The translations under genes and the position numbers were made by a program. The notes under the pieces are model-generated. The model was not told where the DNA came from, ran no database searches, and saw nothing but the letters and a program-made list of their open reading frames with translations. From Bradyrhizobium japonicum USDA 6 (GTDB lineage: Bacteria; Pseudomonadota; Alphaproteobacteria; Rhizobiales; Xanthobacteraceae): DNA of 64,000 nt. The stretch is from positions 7,185,001 through 7,249,000 of the forward strand of contig NC_017249.1 in the NCBI RefSeq assembly GCF_000284375.1. Direction: 5' to 3'. This document shows positions 44,637 through 52,283 of this stretch, piece by piece. Position 1 is the first letter of the stretch. The number at the start of each line of letters is the position of its first letter.

Positions 44637-44716
44637 TCGTGCCCGTGGATGGAGGGTTGCAGAGGTGTCAGTTTCAGGGGCGGGAAGCGGAGCCCGATCG
44701 GCCCGCGAAATCATGC
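44637..44716 (+). pseudogene. Fossil 3' end of an SDR gene
   Basis: Reads VPVDGGLQRCQFQ in one frame, matching IPVDGGLRRYQF at the end of the SDR gene at 42426, and similarity goes on past the stop codon (GATCAGTCCGCGAAAGCATGC at 42445-42465 versus GATCGGCCCGCGAAATCATGC). Only about 80 bases survive. It abuts the 3' end of the LodB-like gene. Confidence 0.7.
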
Positions 44717-44717
44717 T

Positions 44718-45719
44718 TCATTGCGCGATCGTTTTTGCCGGGTCGGCCCGTGACTGCGGCGCCGGAGGCATGGCGCCATAGACGCTGCTACGGCCTGCTT
44801 CGCAGTGAAGGAACGTTGTGGCGACCGCGTCGGAATACAATCGCGCCGAGGTCGGGCTCAGCCGATCGGCCGACAACAGTGCCCCCGTCGCGACCAAAGC
44901 GGACGACAATGCGTTGAACAGCCCCTGAGAGGCAATCGGATCGAACGCCATCGCCGCATCGCCCACTGCAATCCAACCTTCGCCCGCGGCCTCCGAGAGG
45001 AGGCAAGCAGACGCGTCCACGCTGAGCAGTGCATCTCCAGCCGGTGTTCCGGATCTGCGAATGCGCCAAGTCTGCACACGCCCTTGCGGTCCACGGATGC
45101 GGTAAGACCAGGTCGGTCCATCGCTACTGTAGTCGAGCCATGATGCGGGGCCGGCCGGCGCGCCATCAGCCGCATCCTCGACCAGTTCGGCGACCATGCG
45201 ATCCCGGGCGGCCACGCGCGCGCCCCGGCGCCGCGCAATCGCGGCGGCGCGCCCCGTTGCATCGACAACGATCTCCGCAAGGACGACCTTCGCCCCAGCG
45301 CTATCGCTCGCACGACAGATAACGCCGCGGTCCGGCCTGACGCCGATTGCGCGCAGTCCGCAAAACGTAACCCCGACAGCGATAGCCTCGTCGCGAAGGC
45401 GCTCGTCGAAACGGGCGCGATCGACCACATACCCGACGCGGCCGGGATGACGCAGAAAGTCCTCGTAGTCCGACGCGCCCGAACCGTGTGTTCGCCGAAT
45501 CCCGAGACAGGCTCGGGCGATCGTCGGATCGTCGAGCAGATGTTCAAGTCCTACCGCCGCGACAGTGACGAGCGAGGCCGGAGCCAGGAGTTCAAGCCGC
45601 GTCGTCGGCGTGACGCCGGAATCTGCGACAATAATCGTGCGGCCTCTAAGGGCCAGCAGGCGTGCGGCGGTCAAGCCGGCAGGCCCGGCGCCGACCACGA
45701 GACAGTCGGTGCGCAGCAC
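44718..45719 (-). CDS. LodB/GoxB-like FAD-dependent maturation protein
   Basis: 333 aa flavoprotein. LodB proteins are needed to form the cysteine tryptophylquinone cofactor of the partner LodA oxidase (family knowledge). Seen: FAD-binding VVGAGPAGLTAARLL at residue 6, a central VVDATGRAAAIARR motif, and a second FAD motif WIAVGDAAMAFDPIASQG. The GTG start at 45719 begins nine bases after the LodA-like stop (a TTG six bases earlier is possible). It is somewhat shorter than described LodB proteins and ends abruptly beside a fossil SDR segment, so its C-terminus may be truncated. Confidence 0.85.
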   Translation of the reverse strand: MLRTDCLVVGAGPAGLTAARLLALRGRTIIVADSGVTPTTRLELLAPASLVTVAAVGLEHLLDDPTIARACLGIRRTHGSGASDYEDFLRHPGRVGYVVDRARFDERLRDEAIAVGVTFCGLRAIGVRPDRGVICRASDSAGAKVVLAEIVVDATGRAAAIARRRGARVAARDRMVAELVEDAADGAPAGPASWLDYSSDGPTWSYRIRGPQGRVQTWRIRRSGTPAGDALLSVDASACLLSEAAGEGWIAVGDAAMAFDPIASQGLFNALSSALVATGALLSADRLSPTSARLYSDAVATTFLHCEAGRSSVYGAMPPAPQSRADPAKTIAQ

Positions 45720-45727
45720 GTCCAAGG

Positions 45728-47722
45728 TCAGATCTCGCCCGGGCGATAGGTCCGTTTCGGCGGGGGAGCCGTCTTGCGGGCGCCACGCCGCAGCGCCAGG
45801 CCCGCTGTCGTCTGCGGCAGGAAAAGGCTCTCCATGTCCTCGACCGCGTGGTACTTCGGATCGGCCGCGACATCGATCGGCCCGTTGCTGTCGCTGCGTC
45901 CCTGCTCGACGCGCAGATCCTGCACCGGCAGAGATGCAGGCGCGTTCTTCACCGGCAACACCATGCCGAGCTCGGACCATTCCGCAATCATGTTCGACAG
46001 GCGGTCATAGTAATCGCTGCCGCGGATGTCGCGCAACCAGTCGACCCGGTTCATCAGGTGCTTGAACGTCTGCTGTTGCGTCGCCTGGCCGAGAGGCGCG
46101 ATGGCGGCCGCACGCAGATAGTTTCCGTCTGCCAGAACCTGATCCGGGGCACGCGGTCCCCAGAACGTCGGCATCGACAGGAACGTCGACGGGAAGTAGT
46201 CGGCCGCCGAATTGCACGAGGTATGATCGGTCTGCCAGGGCACGCCGAGGAAACGGGTGAGGCAGCCTGCGGCAACACCGTCGTGTGGGCCGTTCGCGCC
46301 GGTGCAGACCGCCGGCGTGAGAGTACCCCCGAAGTCCTGCCGCGCCGGTTGCTCGCCGGGCAGGATTTTCAGGCGATACAGCGACGTCCACATCAGGGGA
46401 ATCCGCATCACCCATGTCATCTCCATCGCGGGATGGAATGGGCCGCCGAGACAATCGTGCAAGGATGCGCGCTCGAGATGCACAACCTGGACCTCGGGAG
46501 GCAGGGCAGAGAAGTCGTGCGGCTGCGCCGGTTGGTGCGACGGCCCGTCGGCATCGAATGTTCCAGCAGCCCAGCGCTTGAGGTGCGCGTATTGAGTCTT
46601 GGTCACGGCAAGCAGCGAGTTCGGTGGCATCGGCGGATTGCCGAAGAACTCGTCGACTGCGTCGCCGAAGACCTGCGGGATCTGATCTGCGATCAGTGCG
46701 CCGCCCGCGCCCGGATCGCGAAACAACGCCAGCACGGCCGTGCGCCACGCCGCATTCGCGGCAGACGCGTCGTTGAGCTTGGCGAGGACTTGCGCATTCT
46801 GCGCGTCGAGCGGCGAGCCAAAACCATGAACGACGAAGAGCCCGTGGTTGACCCATTGTAGTCCGGTCAGGCGCTGAAAGATCGGTTGCACATCGTTGAC
46901 GAACGAGGTCTTGGCCGGTCGTGGAATCCAGCCCTTGTCGTAGAACACCTCCCGCACCACGTCGTCCATCGTTACGAGACCGAACAGCCCCGGCGCGTAA
47001 TTCGGCGGCGTAACGCAGACGTAGCCGGGCTCCGCATCGATCGGTGCATGCCCCGCAAATGTCACTTGCGCCCGCACCGGCCCGTCGCTGACGTCATCGT
47101 GCCAACCTGGATTGTTGGCGAAAGTCAGGGGCCGGGTCCCTTTGCGGAATGGCCGCGAAACTCCATTGCCGCCGAGGAAGATCAGCCGCCCCTCCTCGTC
47201 GGTACGAAGCTCGCCGAGATAGACCGGCGAAGCCCAGAACGCGCCATCGTCCAGCTTGATCGGGCCAGCCCCCTGCCCCGCAATGCTTCGCGGGGTTGGC
47301 GTGATGTCGAGCTTCCACCTGGCGTCCGGCAAAACCAGCTCGCGATTTCGCTGTAACGCGCTCTGGCTCAGCGGGCCGAGATCCATTGCCTGGTTGAACT
47401 CGTACCAGCCGGCCTTGAGGTTTGCGATGCAGACGCGCCACTCGATCTTCGCGGATGCAGCGGTCACCTCCTGCACGCTGCCGTCCTTCATGTGGGCGTA
47501 GATGCGGAAGCGCGCGGCTTGCCGCTTGATCTCGCCGTTCGCGGTGCGGAAGTCGTCGACGAAGTGAGCCGGCTGCTCCGGCGTCGTGCCGGGCAAGCTC
47601 GGCGCACCGCCGATCGTCTCGGGGCCGATGACGTAGTCGTCGGCGCCTTGCGCGTTGCCGACACGGGCGACGCCGATGGGCGGATAGACTTTCAGCGCTG
47701 CAATTGCGTTCGGATCGATCAT
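45728..47722 (-). CDS. LodA/GoxA-like cysteine tryptophylquinone amino-acid oxidase
   Basis: 664 aa. The family oxidises the amino group of lysine, glycine or other amino acids and releases hydrogen peroxide; some members are antibacterial. The N-terminus (IAALKVYPPIGVARVGNA) is diagnostic. The likely cofactor pair is C503 in the DHTSC motif (D499 matches the catalytic Asp four residues before the LodA cysteine) and W521 in PTFWGPRAP. No signal peptide is seen, as in other LodA proteins. It heads a two-gene operon with the LodB-like gene and is divergent from a protease gene. Confidence 0.9.
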   Translation of the reverse strand: MIDPNAIAALKVYPPIGVARVGNAQGADDYVIGPETIGGAPSLPGTTPEQPAHFVDDFRTANGEIKRQAARFRIYAHMKDGSVQEVTAASAKIEWRVCIANLKAGWYEFNQAMDLGPLSQSALQRNRELVLPDARWKLDITPTPRSIAGQGAGPIKLDDGAFWASPVYLGELRTDEEGRLIFLGGNGVSRPFRKGTRPLTFANNPGWHDDVSDGPVRAQVTFAGHAPIDAEPGYVCVTPPNYAPGLFGLVTMDDVVREVFYDKGWIPRPAKTSFVNDVQPIFQRLTGLQWVNHGLFVVHGFGSPLDAQNAQVLAKLNDASAANAAWRTAVLALFRDPGAGGALIADQIPQVFGDAVDEFFGNPPMPPNSLLAVTKTQYAHLKRWAAGTFDADGPSHQPAQPHDFSALPPEVQVVHLERASLHDCLGGPFHPAMEMTWVMRIPLMWTSLYRLKILPGEQPARQDFGGTLTPAVCTGANGPHDGVAAGCLTRFLGVPWQTDHTSCNSAADYFPSTFLSMPTFWGPRAPDQVLADGNYLRAAAIAPLGQATQQQTFKHLMNRVDWLRDIRGSDYYDRLSNMIAEWSELGMVLPVKNAPASLPVQDLRVEQGRSDSNGPIDVAADPKYHAVEDMESLFLPQTTAGLALRRGARKTAPPPKRTYRPGEI

Positions 47723-47838
47723 CGTCTGACCTCGGTATCAAAAGGGATTGTCCGAAAACGGAGGCGGCCGCGCTGCGTCCAAATGACCGATCCGCAGGGT
47801 TGGCTTGATTCAATTATAGCGGGTAGTATATTGTCAAT

Positions 47839-47855
47839 GTAGACTTAAAGTCCAC
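47839..47855. promoter_or_regulatory. Palindromic operator candidate between lodA-like and protease genes
   Basis: GTAGACTTAAAGTCCAC, with a perfect 11-base core GACTT-A-AAGTC and outer bases paired except one. It lies in the AT-rich divergent region, 116 bases from the LodA-like start and 63 from the protease start. It resembles dyads bound by GntR or MarR proteins, but no such regulator gene is nearby. Confidence 0.4.
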
Positions 47856-47918
47856 GCAACAAAGCGAAGCTCGTGTTGCGTCATCAAAGTCGGAACCACA
47901 CAAAGCCGGAACAACACC

Positions 47919-49120
47919 ATGTGCATGATGTGCGTGCATCGCGGCTCGGGCGTTCCCAGACTCAAACCCCGCAAACGCCGCCCGCTCGGCCTTGCTCAGC
48001 CGCAGACCGGCGTGCAGGTGCGTGGCGTCGAGATCGTCCAGTGCGTTCAGGACGTGACGAATTCGGTGCCGCTGGTCGCCGATAAGGCGACGCTCGTTCG
48101 CCTCTATCTTGAACCGACATCGGTGTCGCAGCCCGGTCAGATCACCGCGGAGATTGCGTGGAGCCGGAGCGGCGGAGGCGACACGTTCCTCCCGGCCCTC
48201 AACTCGCTTCGGGTGGACCCGGGCTCGCCCTTCAGTCTCCGCGAACAGCGGGAAGACATCGACAAGAGCCTGAACTTCCGCCTGCCGGCCGCGGCCATCG
48301 GCGCGGGCACACTCAGCTTGCGCATCAGCCGCATCTTTCAGCCCGGAGGCGGCGACCTTCCGGCGGCGGCGTTCAATATCGCGCCCGTAACATTCACGGC
48401 GGCGCCGCCGCTCCGCATCCGGGTGATCGGTCTTCGATACAGGGCCGGCCCGACGACCGTCACCCCCGCTGCGGTCCACTTTTCGTATCTCAGGTCGTTT
48501 CTCAACCGCGCCTATCCTGTCGCCGCGCTCGAATGGTCCCACATGGTGGTGGACGCGGATTTTGCCGCGCCGTTCAACGACTCGACGGTCGATCTCGCCA
48601 ATGCCCAGATCGCCGCGCTGCGAAGCCGCGAGGTGAGCAGCGGCGTCGACCCGCGCACGCACTATTACGGTCTCGTCGACGATAACGCGTCCAACAACTT
48701 CATGCGAGGAAAGGCGTTCGCCATTCCGGGCACGGCCCAGCCGGACACCGTTGCTTCCGGCCCCGCGGGCGTGCCGAACGGTTTTGCCGGCGATCGCGAC
48801 GCGTCATATGCCGACTGGTACGGCGCTCACGAACTCGGACATACGTTCGGCCGCTTTCATCCGGGATTTCCCCCGACGCGCAGGACGCGAGCGATCCGAC
48901 ATTCCCTTATGAGAACGGCTGTATCAGCAAGCCGGACAACAAATATGTCGGTGTCGACACCGGGGATCACGAACTCGGCTTGCCGGCCGCTGCGTTGCCG
49001 GGGCTCACATATCACGACGTGATGACCTATGCAGACAACCAGTGGCTATCGGCGTACACTTACCAGGCGATCATGACCCGGCTTTTGGAAGAGGACGCCC
49101 TCGGTCCGCCGGTCGCCTAG
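47919..49120 (+). pseudogene. Metzincin-type metalloprotease, frameshifted
   Basis: The first frame gives an N-terminal beta-sandwich-like region (VEIVQCVQDVTNSVPLVADKATLVRLYLEP) and the zinc site HELGHTFGRFH (H304, H308, H314). At a run of five C (48870-48874) the frame is lost; the downstream frame continues with PDAQDASDPTFPYENG, a Met-turn-like HDVMTYADNQWLSAYTY and a stop at 49120. Adding one C would restore a protein of about 400 aa. The break removes the Met-turn, so the product as read would be inactive. It may be a mutation or a sequencing error. A partner gene follows by nine bases. Confidence 0.8.
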
Positions 49121-49129
49121 GAGGATCCG

Positions 49130-49768
49130 ATGAAGACCGAAATCAAGACCGGATCATTCGTTCACGTCGTCGCCACCATCAACAAGACCGCTGGTGACGG
49201 CAAGATCATGTATGTGAACCCGTCGGTCTCCACCATCGCGTCGGACGCCGCCACCGACAAGGACGTGGAGCTTGTGGCCTACGACGACAAAGGCAAGGAA
49301 GTTTATCGGGAGCCTGTCGTCATTCGCCGGTCGTCTGCCGAGCCCGACCGGCCGAACGAGGTTGGTCTGATTCAGGCGGACCTCCCGCGCGTGAGCGGCA
49401 TGAAATCGGTAAGCCTCCAGCTCAAGGGGCAGGAGATCAGCCGGTACGAGGCCGGGGTGGCACCTCCCGGGCCGGCCGCAGGCGCCACCTTCGGACTTGA
49501 GCTCGCCGGGGCTGCGGCAGCCAGCCGGCGACCATTGAAGATCGACCAGCTCGGCGGATTGCAGCCCGTCGCCGGCGTAACCTACTCGGTCCAGGTCAAG
49601 CCGGACAACAGGTCGACGTGGGATACGATCGCAGTGAGTCGTCCCACCCCCGAGGTGGACGTCGATCGCAATCAGTTCGCCGGCGCCAAACGTGCCGCGG
49701 TACGCGTGTTGCGGACGACCGGATTCGACGAAGAAATCATCGCGGAAGATACGGTCGACTTGAAGTAG
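49130..49768 (+). CDS. Hypothetical protein downstream of the protease
   Basis: 212 aa with a good ribosome site (GGAGGATCCG). No signal peptide or membrane helix. Two beta-rich parts can be seen: residues 1-95 (VELVAYDDKGKEVYREPVVI) and 130-212 (YSVQVKPDNRSTWDTIAVS), joined by an Ala/Gly/Pro linker. I do not recognise the family. Because it lies nine bases after the protease frame it is probably cotranscribed and may be a partner or substrate of that enzyme, which is inference. Confidence 0.75.
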   Translation: MKTEIKTGSFVHVVATINKTAGDGKIMYVNPSVSTIASDAATDKDVELVAYDDKGKEVYREPVVIRRSSAEPDRPNEVGLIQADLPRVSGMKSVSLQLKGQEISRYEAGVAPPGPAAGATFGLELAGAAAASRRPLKIDQLGGLQPVAGVTYSVQVKPDNRSTWDTIAVSRPTPEVDVDRNQFAGAKRAAVRVLRTTGFDEEIIAEDTVDLK

Positions 49769-49852
49769 TCGGTTCGCAAGGAGCCTGCGCGTGCTTACCG
49801 ACGGCATGCACATTGATCCCATCGAGGTCCAGGCCGGATACGCCGTCGACGC

Positions 49853-49866
49853 TTGATCTAGATCAA
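49853..49866 (+). promoter_or_regulatory. Perfect FixK/FNR box upstream of the Gly/Tyr-rich protein
   Basis: TTGATCTAGATCAA, a full palindrome matching TTGAT-N4-ATCAA. It ends 79 bases before the ATG at 49946. No similar site faces the other neighbour, whose gene ends upstream. Confidence 0.8.
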
Positions 49867-49945
49867 ACCCGCTGCGGCAATGCCATCCCGGAATGGGTAC
49901 GGCCGCGCAGAAAGCGCCGCCCGTAAGCCAAGGAGATGATCGATC

Positions 49946-50401
49946 ATGACATCCTCGAATTCCCTGCGTACCTTCGTTCTCGCTGGAGCCGGCGCCCTGC
50001 TATCAGGCACAATCGCTCAGGCAGGGCCGATCCCGACGCATCTTTCGACGATGAAATCGATGGTCGATCAGACCACGACCGAGGTGCGCTGGGTTGGCGG
50101 CTGGCGCGGCGGCTATGGCTATCGCGGTGTCGGCTGGGGTTATCGCGGAGGCTGGGGTTATCGAGGCTACGGCTATCGCGGCTACGGTTATCGCGGCCTC
50201 GGTTACGGTGTGGTCGCCGGCGCCGTCGTCGGCGGCGCGATTGCGCGGAGCGCCTATTACGGCAGTTATGGCGGTTACTATCCCGCCTACGGCTACGGTT
50301 ACGCGCCCGCATCGTATTACGGTTATGGCGGCGGCTATGGCTACGATTACGGCTACGGCGGCGACTTTTGCGCGCCTTCGGGCAGCTACTGGGCTTATTA
50401 G
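49946..50401 (+). CDS. Exported Gly/Tyr-rich low-complexity protein
   Basis: 151 aa. Signal peptide ends near TIAQAGP. The mature chain carries tandem GYGYRG/GWGYRG-type repeats (residues about 50-85), a hydrophobic glycine-rich stretch (VVAGAVVGGAIA) and further GY repeats. Such proteins are frequent in Bradyrhizobium and have no assigned function; the middle helix is reminiscent of a glycine-zipper membrane segment. A FixK/FNR box upstream suggests low-oxygen expression. Ribosome site AGGAG is about 10 bases away. Confidence 0.82.
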   Translation: MTSSNSLRTFVLAGAGALLSGTIAQAGPIPTHLSTMKSMVDQTTTEVRWVGGWRGGYGYRGVGWGYRGGWGYRGYGYRGYGYRGLGYGVVAGAVVGGAIARSAYYGSYGGYYPAYGYGYAPASYYGYGGGYGYDYGYGGDFCAPSGSYWAY

Positions 50402-50832
50402 CGAAAGCGTATTCGCCGGTTCGGAGGATGGCTTGCCGCGGCCCGCCATTCTCCGATGAGCCAATTCCCCTTGGCGAGGGGCGCAGCACCTCGTCCCTCG
50501 CCCGCCGGCGGGACCAAGGTCAGCGCGAACTCCACGTAGATGAAGTTCATCAGGGCGCCGACGAACCATGCCGAGCGTCCACTGGTCGTGATGAAGGTCG
50601 CCGTGACAGTAGCGATCATCACCATGGTGACGGCGCCAGGCCAGAACTGAAGGTTCATTGGCGTCGGACCCACGACATGGCTGAGCAGCACCAGCGCGGG
50701 TGCAACGAACAGCGCGATCTGGGAGGCGCTGCCGAGCGCAATGCTGACCACCATGTCGAGGCGGTCCTTGCGCGCGGCGGTGGGCCGGGTGAGGCGCGCG
50801 CCGCTGGATGGCATGAGGCGGACATCGCGCAT
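50398..50832 (-). pseudogene. C-terminal remnant of a Ca2+/H+ antiporter (ChaA/CaxA family)
   Basis: Residues about 25-110 of the open frame (MVVSIALGSASQIALFVAPALVLLSH; PMNLQFWPGAVTMVMIATVTATFITTSGRS) match the last membrane helices of cation/proton antiporters, including the GSASQIALFVAP helix. The whole N-terminal half is missing and the first 20 codons have no family character. It is converging with, and overlaps, the Gly/Tyr gene stop. Confidence 0.75.
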
Positions 50833-50886
50833 GATGAGAAGGCGCTCTCGTACCCGACCACTGGCACGATAGTCACGATAGCATCA

Positions 50887-50913
50887 TGCCAGTGTTTTGC
50901 CCGACGGGTCAAC
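50887..50913 (+). repeat. 27-bp direct repeat, right copy
   Basis: Same 27-mer as at 44496-44522 with one mismatch (C for G at the variable base). The preceding bases form an inverted repeat, CACTGGCA at about 50856 against TGCCAGTG at the start of this element. Confidence 0.85.
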
Positions 50914-51051
50914 GTGATCACTGTCACGAAGGTCGTCGCGGCGCGCTCCGAAAATCCCTTATCGATCAAGGAGCCTTCTACTGTGCATGGGGTTGTTTTT
51001 CGAGTTTTGTGTTGCCCCCCAAAAAAAATCGCAGCCATCCGCAACGATGGC

Positions 51052-52113
51052 TCACTCCGCCTGCAAGACCTCCGCAATCGCAGCACCTGCCGCGATCGTG
51101 CCGAGCTTGCCGCCGACGTCGCGCGTCGCCCTGCCCTCGCGAAGCGCCTTCGCCACCGCGGCTTCGATCGCACGCGCCGCTTCCTCGTAGCGGACGGCGC
51201 CACTCTTCTCGCCATGCCAGGCCAGCAGCAACGCGGTCGACAGGATCAGCGAGATCGGATTGGCGACGTCCTGTCCGGCGATATCAGGCGCCGAGCCGTG
51301 CGCGGCCTGCGCCATCGCGTAGCGGTCACCGACATTGAGCGAGCCCCCGAGGCCGAGGCTGCCGGAGAGCTCGGCCGTGAGATCGGACAGGATGTCGCCG
51401 AACATGTTGGTGGCGACGATGACGTCGAAGCGATCGGGGTTGCGCACGACATGCGCCATCATGGCGTCGACCAGGATGGCGTCGACCTCGAGGCCGGGAT
51501 AGCCCTTCGCCGCCGCGCGGCAGATGTCGAGGAACATGCCGTCGCCGAGTTTCAGCACATTGGCCTTGTGCACGATGGTCAGATGCTTCCGCCGCTTCAT
51601 CGCCAGACGGCAGGCGGCGTGCGCGATACGCTCGCAGCAGAGGCGCGTGATCCGGCGCAGTGAGATCACGACGTCAGGCGTGACCAGCATCTCGCCATTG
51701 CCCTGCTCCATGTTGCGGTCGGCGTAGAACCCTTCGGTGTTCTCGCGCACGACGACGAGGTCGAACTCGCCGAGCCGGCCGGGCCGCCCCGCATAGGTGC
51801 GCGCCGGCCGGACATTGGCGTAGAGGTCGAGGCTCTTGCGAAAGTACCTGGACGGGTTGATCTCGCCATGCGCCTCGTCCTTGAAGTCGAAGGTCGCGGT
51901 CGGCCCCAGGATCAGGCCGTCGGCGGCGCGAACGATGTCGAGCAGCTCGGGGCGCACCGTCGTGCCGAACTGTTTCAGGCTCGCATGCCCGACCGCGTGC
52001 TCCTCGAGCCGCAGGTCAAGCTGGAAGCGCTCGGAGGCCGCGCGCAGCACACCCGATGTCGCGGTCGTGATCTCCGGTCCGATGCCGTCACCGGGCAGAA
52101 CGACGATTTGCAT
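51052..52113 (-). CDS. Isocitrate/isopropylmalate dehydrogenase family protein
   Basis: 353 aa NAD(P)-dependent beta-decarboxylating dehydrogenase. LPGDGIGPEI at the N-terminus, VVRENTEGFYAD, the KANVLKLGDGMFL motif, NMFGDILSDLTAELSGSLGLGGS and AAHGSAPDIAGQDVANP are all family signatures. The substrate subgroup (isopropylmalate, tartrate, malate or homoisocitrate) cannot be decided here. ATG 52113 has GGGGGAT upstream. It is unlikely to be the main leucine enzyme since no leu genes adjoin. Confidence 0.9.
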   Translation of the reverse strand: MQIVVLPGDGIGPEITTATSGVLRAASERFQLDLRLEEHAVGHASLKQFGTTVRPELLDIVRAADGLILGPTATFDFKDEAHGEINPSRYFRKSLDLYANVRPARTYAGRPGRLGEFDLVVVRENTEGFYADRNMEQGNGEMLVTPDVVISLRRITRLCCERIAHAACRLAMKRRKHLTIVHKANVLKLGDGMFLDICRAAAKGYPGLEVDAILVDAMMAHVVRNPDRFDVIVATNMFGDILSDLTAELSGSLGLGGSLNVGDRYAMAQAAHGSAPDIAGQDVANPISLILSTALLLAWHGEKSGAVRYEEAARAIEAAVAKALREGRATRDVGGKLGTIAAGAAIAEVLQAE

Positions 52114-52283
52114 GATGATCCCCCAAGATTGCGCAAGTGGCGCGATCATACGCTAGCCGCCGGCCGCATCGCCTGACCTTCGCGCATACACAGCATGCAA
52201 GCATATGCCTGTGGAAGCGGCCTTCGGCGTAGTACATGCCGAAAGTCCCCTTTCACCTCGCCGCCGGAGCAACGCGCCAGGCA

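Larger units (their letters stand above)
44423..44717. other. Gene-free stretch with repeat and SDR fossil
   Basis: No intact gene seen. It holds one copy of the 27-base repeat (44496-44522) and a degraded SDR 3' end (44637-44716). Confidence 0.7.

Noticed and set aside
47807..47830. TTGATTCAATTATA near the LodA-like gene as a FixK box
   Set aside because: The right half does not match TCAA; only the left half fits.
47814..48662. Open frame antisense to the metalloprotease
   Set aside because: Low-complexity Arg/Asp translation; the zinc motif and domain similarity are on the plus strand.
50094..50400. Possible CRISPR-like or minisatellite array
   Set aside because: The short repeats encode GY-rich protein repeats in one frame with a signal peptide; units are irregular and have no spacers.
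50655..51215. Open frame spanning the gap upstream of the antiporter remnant
   Set aside because: It runs antisense to the end of the dehydrogenase frame context and across the repeat; no domain similarity in its translation.
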